Position numbers and translations under genes: made by a program
Part shown: piece by piece, positions 57,268 to 64,000 of the stretch
Position numbering within the stretch: the stretch's first letter is position 1
Layout: each line of letters begins with the position of its first letter
Notes under the pieces: generated by a model
Told to the model about the DNA's origin: nothing
Seen by the model: the letters and a program-made list of their open reading frames with translations, nothing else
Databases searched by the model: none
Source of the DNA: Azospirillum agricola
Lineage (GTDB): Bacteria > Pseudomonadota > Alphaproteobacteria > Azospirillales > Azospirillaceae
DNA length: 64,000 nt
Assembly: GCF_017876095.1 (NCBI RefSeq)
Contig: NZ_JAGINM010000006.1
Coordinates: forward strand, 335,424 to 399,423
Direction of reading: 5' to 3'

Positions 57268-59037
57268 ATGCTTGCCCCCGTGCCGTTGCGCCGCCTGCTT
57301 CTTGCCGCCGCGATGCTGACCGGCTCCGCATCAGAAGGGCTGTCCCAGAACTTCGACCGCATCGCCCCGCAGCAGCCCGCGACCCCGGTCCCGCAATCCA
57401 GCCTGCCGGCGCCCCCCGTGGCTCCGGCGCTGCCCGAGGGGAGCAAGGTGCTGGTTCCGGCCTTGAACGGTCTGGTCTTCGTCGGCGCCGCGGACCGGGT
57501 GGTGAAGACCGGCCTGACCCGTCCCGGAATCACCGTCGCCGATGGCGCGGTGATGGAACCGGAGGCGTTCGCCGCCCTGTTGGCCCCCTATCTGGGGCGG
57601 CCGGTATCGCTCGACCTGCTCAACGAGATCGTGCGCCGGACGGTGCTGTATTTCCGCGAGCACGACCGGCCGCTGGTCGATGTGGTGGTGCCGGAACAGA
57701 AGATCGCGTCCGGCACCGTACAGATCGTGGTGGTGCCGTTCGTCGCCGGCGCCATCACCGCCGAAGGCAACGAATGGTTCTCCGACGACCTGCTGCTCTC
57801 CGCCGTGCGCACCCGGCGGGGCGATCCGATCAGCGCGCAGAGCCTGCTGGAGGACATCAACTGGCTCAACGAAAATCCGTTCCGCCGCACCGACCTGGTC
57901 TATCAGCGGGGAAGCAATCCGGGCGAAAGCGACATCGTGCTGCGCACCCGCGACCGGATGCCCCTCCGGCTGTTCGGCGGATATGAGAACACCGGCACCA
58001 AGACCACCAGCGAGAACCGGGTGCTGGCCGGCTTCAACTGGGGCGATGTGTTGGGGCTGGGGCATCAGATGTCGGTCCAGTACACGGCCAGCCCCGACGC
58101 CGTGCTGCGTCCCGAACGCAGGCGCTATACGGCCTACGCCCTGACCTATCAGATACCGTTGCCTTGGCGGGATACGCTGACGCTGATGGGCAGCCATTCG
58201 CGCAGCCTGCCCTCGCTGGGCGACGGGCTGCGCCAGGATGGCAAGAGCCTGCAAATGTCGGCACGCTACGCCCTGCGCCTGCCAAAGCTGGACGAGATCA
58301 CCCACAGCATTGAATTCGGCGCCGATTTCAAGCGCACCAACAACGACCTGGAGTTCGGCGGCGACAGCGTGTCCTCCGGCTTCACCGATGTCATCCAGGG
58401 GAGCGTTGGCTACGTCCTGACCCGCCCGGATTCGCTGGGAGCCAGCGGGCTGGCGGTCAATCTGGTGTTCAGCCCCGGCGACCTGTCCGGCGACAACACC
58501 ACCGCGGCCTTCCGCCCCTCCGCCAGCCACATCGGGCGTTCGGACGCAGACGCCCGCTACGCCTACCTGCGCGCCAGCTTGCAGCGGCGCACCGAACTGC
58601 CGGAGGGGTTCGCTTGGCTGGCGCGGCTCCAGGGACAATGGGCCAGCACCAACCTGCTGTCGTCCGAGCAGCTCGGAGCCGGCGGCATCGACAGCGTGCG
58701 CGGCTATGGCGAGCGTGAGGCTAATGGCGACAACGGGGTGTTGCTGTCCAACGAACTGTACGCCCCAGCCATTTCCCCTGCGAAACTCCTGGGGCTGGGC
58801 AGCGCCGAGGACGACAGCCTCCAGCCCTTCGCGTTCTGGGATTACGGTCACGTGGCCGAACGGCGTCCGCTTCCCGGGGCCAAGGGCTCCTGGACCCTGT
58901 CCAGCGTCGGGCTGGGGATGCGCTACCAGATGCCGTACGGCTCCCTCCGGTTCGACTGGGGTCACGCCATGCCGGGCACCGGGCTTGGCAACAGCGCCAG
59001 CGACCGTCTTCATGTCGGCTTGACCCTGGCCTACTGA
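57268..59037 (+). CDS. TpsB outer-membrane transporter (FhaC/ShlB-like)
   Basis: 589 residues. Signal peptide (LRRLLLAAAMLTGSASEGLS), a proline-rich linker, two POTRA domains (VDVVVPEQKIASGTVQIVVV, RRGDPISAQSLLEDINWLNE) and a 16-strand barrel with the Omp85/TpsB VRGY motif (GIDSVRGYGERE, about residues 475-485) and terminal aromatic residue (LTLAY). It exports the exoprotein through the outer membrane after POTRA recognition of its TPS domain. 65 bp after tpsA, in the same direction; the next gene begins right after its stop. Confidence 0.93.
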   Translation: MLAPVPLRRLLLAAAMLTGSASEGLSQNFDRIAPQQPATPVPQSSLPAPPVAPALPEGSKVLVPALNGLVFVGAADRVVKTGLTRPGITVADGAVMEPEAFAALLAPYLGRPVSLDLLNEIVRRTVLYFREHDRPLVDVVVPEQKIASGTVQIVVVPFVAGAITAEGNEWFSDDLLLSAVRTRRGDPISAQSLLEDINWLNENPFRRTDLVYQRGSNPGESDIVLRTRDRMPLRLFGGYENTGTKTTSENRVLAGFNWGDVLGLGHQMSVQYTASPDAVLRPERRRYTAYALTYQIPLPWRDTLTLMGSHSRSLPSLGDGLRQDGKSLQMSARYALRLPKLDEITHSIEFGADFKRTNNDLEFGGDSVSSGFTDVIQGSVGYVLTRPDSLGASGLAVNLVFSPGDLSGDNTTAAFRPSASHIGRSDADARYAYLRASLQRRTELPEGFAWLARLQGQWASTNLLSSEQLGAGGIDSVRGYGEREANGDNGVLLSNELYAPAISPAKLLGLGSAEDDSLQPFAFWDYGHVAERRPLPGAKGSWTLSSVGLGMRYQMPYGSLRFDWGHAMPGTGLGNSASDRLHVGLTLAY

Positions 59038-60783
59038 TTGACGAAAGCACATCCGCCCGTGACCGCTGCCCCCCGACAAACCCTGTCCTTCGAGGATGCC
59101 ATCCGCCGTGCGGCGGCCTGCCACCGGCTGGGGCAACTCGACGAGGCCCTGTCGCTCTATGGCCAGCTTCAGGCTGCCCGCCCCGAGGATCCCAATCTCA
59201 GCGCGCTGGTCGGCACGGTGCTGGCCCAGATGGGGCGCGGGGAGCAGGCCCTGCCTTTTCTGGAGCAGGCCCTGCGTCTGGATCCCGGCAATCCCGAGAC
59301 CCTCCACAACCTGTCCCACGCCCTGGCCGGCGCCGGGCTGATGGAGCAGGCGGCCGACCGCTCCGTGGAATTCGGGCGAATCCTGTCCGATCGCAACGAT
59401 CCCTCCGGGGCGCTGGCCGCATTCGACCGGGCGCTGGGATGGTTTCCCGGCAACCGCGCCGCGGCCATCGCCCTGGGCTCCATGTTGCAGGCTCTGGGCC
59501 GCCATGCCGAGTCCATCGCGCGCCTGTCCGCCCTGGTCGGGGAGTATCCCGACAGGCCGGATCTGCACGGCAATCTGGGCAATGCCCTGCTGGGGGCCGG
59601 CGATTACCGCGCCGCCGCTGCCAGCTTCCGCCGGGCGCTGGCGCTCGACCCCGGCTATTGCGAGGCGGAGAGCAATCTGGGGCTGGCCCTGGCCTGGCAG
59701 GGCGAGGATGGTGAAGAGGAGATCGCCGGCCGATCCGGGCCGGTCGAACGCTGCTATCGCCGGGCTCTGATCCTTCAGCCCGATTTCGCGGCGGCCCGCT
59801 GGAATCGCTCGCTGTGCCTGCTGCTGTCGGGCGATTTCGAGCGTGGATGGGCGGAATACGAATGGCGCTGGCGTTGGCCGGGATTCGGCGAGGAGGCGCG
59901 GCCTTTCCCCCAGCCGGTCTGGCGGGGCGAACCGCCCGCCGCCGTCAACGGCACCATCCTGGTCACGGCCGAACAGGGGCTGGGGGATACTTTGCAATTC
60001 GCCCGCTATCTGCCCCTGCTGGCCGAACGGGGGCATGACGTCGCGTTCGAGGTGCAGTCGCCCCTGTTCACCCTGCTGTGGTCAAGCCTGGGCGGTTCGG
60101 GCGTCCGCGTGGTGCCGCGTTCGCTGTCGCCCGCCCATGTGCATGACGAGCTGCCGTTCGCCGCGCATGTGTCGTTGATGAGCCTGCCCGAACGGTTCGC
60201 GACCGGTCCGGACAGCATTCCCGCCGCCATTCCCTATCTCCATGCCGACCCGCTGCGCCGGCGGCTGTGGCGCGACCGCCTGGATACCGCCGCAGGGCGG
60301 CGCCTCAAGATCGGGCTGGTCTGGCGCGGACGCCCCAGCCACCGGCGCGATGGCGACCGATCGCTCTCTCCCGCCCGGCTGGCCCCGCTGCTGGCGGTGC
60401 CGGGCGCCGTCTTCTTCTCCCTGCACAAGGACCCGCCGGGACGGCCACCCGACGATCCGCCGGGCGTGGTCCCGCTGGGATCGCTGTTCCACGATTTCGG
60501 CGATGCGGCGGCGGCCGCGGTCAATCTGGACCTGATCGTCTCGGTCGACACCGCGGCCGCGCATCTGGCCGGCGGCCTGGGGGTTCCGGTGTGGACGCTG
60601 CTGCCGTTCAGCCCGGATTGGCGCTGGATGCTGGGGCGGAGCGACAGCCCCTGGTATCCGACCATGACCCTGTTCCGTCAACAACGGCCGGGCGATTGGG
60701 ACGGCGTGATCGCGGAGATCGCCGCCAGGCTCGCGGACCTCGACCCGTCCAGGCTTCCCCGTTTCGACCGAGCGCAGCCATGA
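59038..60783 (+). CDS. TPR protein with GT9-like glycosyltransferase domain
   Basis: 581 residues, starting at a TTG at 59038 directly after the tpsB stop, or at a GTG at 59059. The N-terminal half has TPR helices (LGQLDEALSLYGQLQAARPE, NPETLHNLSHALAGAG, DYRAAAASFRRALALDPGYC). The C-terminal half resembles GT9/heptosyltransferase-type folds: ILVTAEQGLGDTLQFARYLP, RRLKIGLVWRGRPSHRRDG and LIVSVDTAAAHLAGGLGVPV with WRWMLGRSDSPWYPTM. It may transfer a sugar to TpsA or assemble a glycan precursor. ATGA overlap with the next gene. No secretion signal, so cytosolic. Confidence 0.8.
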   Translation: MTKAHPPVTAAPRQTLSFEDAIRRAAACHRLGQLDEALSLYGQLQAARPEDPNLSALVGTVLAQMGRGEQALPFLEQALRLDPGNPETLHNLSHALAGAGLMEQAADRSVEFGRILSDRNDPSGALAAFDRALGWFPGNRAAAIALGSMLQALGRHAESIARLSALVGEYPDRPDLHGNLGNALLGAGDYRAAAASFRRALALDPGYCEAESNLGLALAWQGEDGEEEIAGRSGPVERCYRRALILQPDFAAARWNRSLCLLLSGDFERGWAEYEWRWRWPGFGEEARPFPQPVWRGEPPAAVNGTILVTAEQGLGDTLQFARYLPLLAERGHDVAFEVQSPLFTLLWSSLGGSGVRVVPRSLSPAHVHDELPFAAHVSLMSLPERFATGPDSIPAAIPYLHADPLRRRLWRDRLDTAAGRRLKIGLVWRGRPSHRRDGDRSLSPARLAPLLAVPGAVFFSLHKDPPGRPPDDPPGVVPLGSLFHDFGDAAAAAVNLDLIVSVDTAAAHLAGGLGVPVWTLLPFSPDWRWMLGRSDSPWYPTMTLFRQQRPGDWDGVIAEIAARLADLDPSRLPRFDRAQP

Positions 60784-62873
60784 CCTCCACAGACACTCTC
60801 GACACCCTGCTGAACGACGGGCGCCGGGCGCTGATCGCCGGGGAGCTGGAGACCGCCAACCACAAGGCCGACGCCGTGCTGGCTGTGGTGTCGCGCCAGC
60901 CCCAGGCGCTTTACCTGAAGGCCACCGCGGCGGCCATGGCCGGGAATCCGGCATCCGCCGTCGCGCTGTTCCAGGCCAGCATCGCCGCCGGAGGCGGCAC
61001 GCCGGAGTGCCATTACAATCTAGCCCAGGCGCTGCATCGTACGGGCGATCACGCCGGGGCCGAGCGCGCCTATCTGGCGGCCATCCTCCGGGCGCCCGGT
61101 TTCGCCGATGCCTACAATGGCCTGGGCGTCACGCTGGCCGCTGTGGGCAGGGTCGAGGACGCCATCGCCGCCTTCCGGCGGGCGGTCGCCGAACAGCCGC
61201 GCCATGCCGATGCCGGGCACAATCTGGCGTCGATGCTGACGAACTGCGGGCGTCACGATGAAGTCTTCGTCCTCTACCGGGACTGGCTGGACAGCGATCC
61301 CGGCAACGAGCGTTTGATCTTTCTGACGGGCACGGCAGCGCTGATGGCGGATTGCCTGCCGGAAGCGGAGACCTACCTGCGCCGGGTCTTGTTGCGTCAG
61401 CCGCGCGATGCGGCGGCCTGGAACAACTTGGCCCTGACGCTGGCGCATAGGGGGTTGGTGGGCGAAGCGATCGAAGCCTTCGCCAAGGCGGTGGAGATCC
61501 GGCCGGACTATCTCGATGCCCTGTTCGGCATGGCGTCCAGCTATCAGGCTGCCGGACAGGAGCAGCGGGCCTTGGAGACCTACGAACAGGTCCGCGCCCT
61601 TGTTCCGGAATTCGTGGAGATCGACAGCAACATTCTGATGTCGCTGAATTATTCAGACACTCTGAGCCCGGAGGAGATCTACGATCGTCATCGCCGTTGG
61701 GGGGACGAGACTTTGCGAAGGCGCGGTGGCCTGCCGGCGCCCGTGGTTCCGGCGCAGCTGCTCATGGGCCGGCGGCTGCGGATCGGGTACGTCTCCCCCG
61801 ATTTTCGTCTGCATTCGGTGGCGATGTTCCTGTTGCCGCTGCTGAGGAACCATGATCGCAGCCGGGTCGAGCTGTTCGCCTATTCCCATGTGGAGAAGAC
61901 GGACTTCATCACCGAGGAGATCCTGCAGCAGATGGAGCATTGGCGGTCGATCAACGGGCTGACCGCCGACAAGGTGGCGGATCTGATCCGTGAAGACGGG
62001 ATCGACCTGCTGATCGATCTGGCGGGACACACCGGACGCAACCGTCTGGACGTGTTCGCCCGGCGCCCGGCGCCGGTGCAGGCGACTTGGCTGGGCTACC
62101 CCGCGACCACCGGGCTGGCGACCGTGGATGTGCGTTTCACCGACGCCGTGGCCGACCCTCCAGGAGAGACCAACCGTTGGCATGTCGAGCGGCTGGAGCG
62201 GCTGGAGCATTTCCTTTGTTACGGCCCGCTTGGGCCGACGCCCGACCCGCTGCCGCTGCCGATGCTGGAGCGTGACCATGTCACATTCGGCTCCTTCAAC
62301 GCGTTGAGCAAGCTGAACGACGCCACGGCGGCGCTGTGGTCACGGGTCCTGCGCGCGGTACAGGGCAGCAGGCTGGTCCTGAAGAGCAAGGTTCTGATCG
62401 ATCCGGCTATCCGGGATCGGGTGACGGCTCTGTTCGCCGGGCATGGCGTCGCTCCGGAGCGGCTGACGCTGCTGTCCCACATCAACAATCATTTCGGCCA
62501 TCTCGACGCCTATGGCGACATCGACATTGCGCTTGATCCGATGCCGTACAACGGAACCACCACCACCTGCGAGGCGCTGTGGATGGGGGTGCCGGTGCTG
62601 ACCCTTCCCGGCAACGTCCATGCCGCGCGGGTGGGGGCGAGCCTGTTGACGGCGGCCGGGCTGACGGATTGGATCGCTGCCGGAGCCGACGATTTCGTGG
62701 CGAAAGCGGTGGCGCTGACGGCTGTCCCCCGGGACTTGTCCGATATTCGTGCCGGCCTGCGGGCGCGTCTGCAAGCCTCGCCACTGTGCGATGGCGCCGC
62801 CTTCGCCCGCCACTTCGAGGCGGGGGCATTTGCCGCACTGACGGAATCGGGAAGGATTTCCAACGGGGGGTGA
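60780..62873 (+). CDS. TPR-GT41 glycosyltransferase (O-GlcNAc-transferase-like)
   Basis: 697 residues from an ATG at 60780 overlapping the previous stop. N-terminal TPR superhelix (residues about 1-290: ECHYNLAQALHRTGDHAGAE, ADAYNGLGVTLAAVGRVEDA, AWNNLALTLAHRGLVGEAIE) and a C-terminal GT41 domain with RIGYVSPDFRLHSVAMFLLP, DLLIDLAGHTGRNRLDVFAR, APVQATWLGYPATTGL and IALDPMPYNGTTTTCEALWM. It would glycosylate Ser/Thr or Asn on cytosolic protein, most likely TpsA before export, by analogy with HMW1C. Donor and linkage are unknown. Confidence 0.88.
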   Translation: MTSTDTLDTLLNDGRRALIAGELETANHKADAVLAVVSRQPQALYLKATAAAMAGNPASAVALFQASIAAGGGTPECHYNLAQALHRTGDHAGAERAYLAAILRAPGFADAYNGLGVTLAAVGRVEDAIAAFRRAVAEQPRHADAGHNLASMLTNCGRHDEVFVLYRDWLDSDPGNERLIFLTGTAALMADCLPEAETYLRRVLLRQPRDAAAWNNLALTLAHRGLVGEAIEAFAKAVEIRPDYLDALFGMASSYQAAGQEQRALETYEQVRALVPEFVEIDSNILMSLNYSDTLSPEEIYDRHRRWGDETLRRRGGLPAPVVPAQLLMGRRLRIGYVSPDFRLHSVAMFLLPLLRNHDRSRVELFAYSHVEKTDFITEEILQQMEHWRSINGLTADKVADLIREDGIDLLIDLAGHTGRNRLDVFARRPAPVQATWLGYPATTGLATVDVRFTDAVADPPGETNRWHVERLERLEHFLCYGPLGPTPDPLPLPMLERDHVTFGSFNALSKLNDATAALWSRVLRAVQGSRLVLKSKVLIDPAIRDRVTALFAGHGVAPERLTLLSHINNHFGHLDAYGDIDIALDPMPYNGTTTTCEALWMGVPVLTLPGNVHAARVGASLLTAAGLTDWIAAGADDFVAKAVALTAVPRDLSDIRAGLRARLQASPLCDGAAFARHFEAGAFAALTESGRISNGG

Positions 62874-62974
62874 ACTCCGGTTCAAGCGCGGGCGGACACG
62901 CTGTTCGCCGCGAACTTCCCCTACACCGACCTCGGCCTTGCACCCTACGCCTTCGATCCGGCACGGGCCGCGAG
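62874..62974. other. Short stretch after the operon, unassigned
   Basis: A plus frame reads ADTLFAANFPYTDLGLAPYA then FDPARAARAS before a stop, protein-like in composition but too short to place. It might be the remnant of a gene cut by the IS6-like copy whose terminal repeat starts at 62975. No terminator was seen. Confidence 0.35.
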
Positions 62975-62993
62975 GGCATCGTCAACTTGTTGA
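62975..62993. repeat. Probable left terminal repeat of the right IS6-like copy
   Basis: GGCATCGTCAACTTGTTGA matches, in reverse complement, TCGACAAGTTGACGGTGCC at 48325-48343 at 17 of 19 positions. It lies 43 bp before the transposase start (63036), the expected place for an IS6 end. Confidence 0.6.
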
Positions 62994-63035
62994 TCGGTGG
63001 TTGCCGTGATCGGCGATGGCAGGGTATGGGACGGC

Positions 63036-63668
63036 ATGACGACGCGCCCAGTTCCCCGCTATGCCGGTTACCGATATCCCGCTGAGATCATTTCGGCGGC
63101 GGTGTGTGGCTGTACTTCCGCTTTCCGCTCAGCCTGCGCATGGTCGAGGAGCTGCTGGCGGCCCGCGGCATCACGGTGAGTTAGGAGACGGTGCGCCAGT
63201 GGGCCCGGAAGTTCAGTCCCGAGATCGCCACCCGGTTGCGTCGGCGGGCGCCGCGGCGAGGCTACAAATGGCACCTCGACGAGGTGGTTCTGACCATTGG
63301 TGGTCGCAAACACTATCTGTGGCGGGCCGTCGACCAGGACGGCTTCGTGCTCGACGTGCTGGTTCAGAGCCGCCGGGATACCAAGGCGGCCAAGCGTTTG
63401 CTGCGCAAGCTGCTGAAGAAGCAGGGCCGGGCGCGCGTGCTGGCACCGACAAGCTGAAATCCTATGCCGCTGCCAAGCGGGAACTGGGAATGGGCGGGGA
63501 GCATCGCCAGCACAAGGGTCTGAACAACCGGGCCGAGAACTCCCACCAACCACCCGTCGGCGCGAACGGCAAAGAAAGCGCTTCAAAGACCCCGGCCAAG
63601 TCCAGCGTTTCCTCGCCATTCACGACCCGATCGCCAACCTGTTCCATCTCCGTCGCGACCACCGCCGG
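63036..63668 (+). pseudogene. IS6-family transposase, multiply disrupted
   Basis: From an ATG at 63036 the family sequence can be followed through several lesions: a two-base insertion after ISAAV (GTGTGTGG), an in-frame TAG after RGITVS, a frameshift at VLAPT (tail continues KLKSYAAAKRELGMG), and another after NSHQP (...RRRERQ, KRFKSPGQVQRF). The IS6 body is clear from the central part: WARKFSPEIATRLRRRAPRR, YKWHLDEVVLTIGGRKHYLW and DQDGFVLDVLVQSRRD. Similarity ends near 63668 (RRDHR). Inactive. Confidence 0.85.
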
Positions 63669-63736
63669 TCGTGTCCCGAGGCGTGGTGTAGGAGCCGGGG
63701 GGCTCATCTGGTCTCCGGCAGGCCTAGCCGGGGCAG

Positions 63737-64000
63737 TCACGCAGCCGTAGCGGGCAACGTGAGGGCGAGATCATCGCGCAAGGGGGCGATGGTTTCCAGG
63801 GTCATGTAGCGCGCCCGCTGTACTGCCCATTCATCGTTCTGTTCGAGCAGGATGGCGCCGATCAGCCGAGTGATCGCCGCCTCGTTGGGGAAGATGCCCA
63901 CCACCTCGGTGCGCCGCTTGATCTCGCCGTTCAGCCGCTCCAGCGGGTTCGTGCTGTGGATCTTGGCGCGGTGCTCCTTGGGAAAGGTCATGAAGGCCAG
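63737..64000 (-). CDS. IS256-family transposase, C-terminal part (runs off right edge)
   Basis: The stop is at 63737 and the frame continues past the window end without interruption (LAFMTFPKEHRAKIHSTNPL). Features of the IS256/Mutator C-terminus: TNPLERLNGEIKRRTEVVGI, FPNEAAITRLIGAILLEQND, EWAVQRARYMTLE. The catalytic DDE core would be outside the window. The region 63669-63736 between it and the IS6-like remnant is probably its terminal flank. Confidence 0.9.
   Translation of the reverse strand: MAFMTFPKEHRAKIHSTNPLERLNGEIKRRTEVVGIFPNEAAITRLIGAILLEQNDEWAVQRARYMTLETIAPLRDDLALTLPATAA

Noticed and set aside
60780..62873. Assignment of the GT41 enzyme as HMW1C itself
   Set aside because: HMW1C lacks a TPR superhelix; this protein has one and its catalytic-domain motifs are closer to O-GlcNAc transferase-type GT41, so only the family-level call is kept.

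Overview
The window reads as high-GC alphaproteobacterial DNA, most like a Rhodospirillales/Azospirillum-type genome. This is an inference from the GC-rich codon use, the five-step hut pathway with HutF and HutG, and the gene neighbourhoods; no marker gene here fixes the genus.

Layout. 1-882 is the N-terminal half of an ABC exporter that runs off the left edge, followed by about 0.7 kb without a gene and a tRNA-Gln. 1725-8629 (minus) is a four-gene MoxR / DUF58 / DUF4159 / membrane GATase-like operon. 8799-11424 (plus) holds a DUF1285 protein, a CoA-type Nudix hydrolase and the CCA-adding enzyme, facing an ABC-F ATPase. 13323-17368 (plus) is a tight operon of an SPFH protein, a periplasmic ligand-binding protein, a 62-residue membrane protein and a PvdE/SyrD-type peptide exporter; this combination is not one I recognise. 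Then come a DUF697 protein, a secreted trypsin-like protease with two C-terminal Tudor-like repeats, a LysR regulator divergent from a DsbA-like and an NmrA-like gene, a small barrel-like protein, a cysteine desulfurase and a short RTX protein.

25304-33332 is a complete histidine-utilisation locus: hutI-hutC-hutU on minus and hutF-hutH-hutG on plus, with a promoter overlapping HutC-like palindromes. It is followed by a GNAT gene, clpB, a LysR gene, a glycine-betaine-type ABC importer (osmF/yehYXW order), a nucleotidyltransferase/metallophosphoesterase pair, an IS3 scrap, a pabC-like gene and a GMC oxidoreductase.

The right third is an accessory island. An IS3 element (46918-48182) abuts the tail of an IS6-type transposase. 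A second, decayed IS6-type transposase in the same orientation lies at about 62975-63668, and an IS256 transposase runs off the right edge. Between the IS6 remnants sit a hybrid kinase/OmpR-type regulator pair (minus) and, divergent from it, a four-gene operon: a 1798-residue two-partner-secretion exoprotein with eleven 58-residue repeats, its TpsB outer-membrane transporter, and two TPR-glycosyltransferases (one GT9-like, one GT41/O-GlcNAc-transferase-like). I interpret this as a secreted, glycosylated adhesin system on an IS6-bounded segment, probably controlled by the adjacent two-component system through a 10-bp direct repeat spaced at 11 bp upstream of the exoprotein gene. Together with the SPFH/exporter operon, it is the part most likely to hold undescribed biology.
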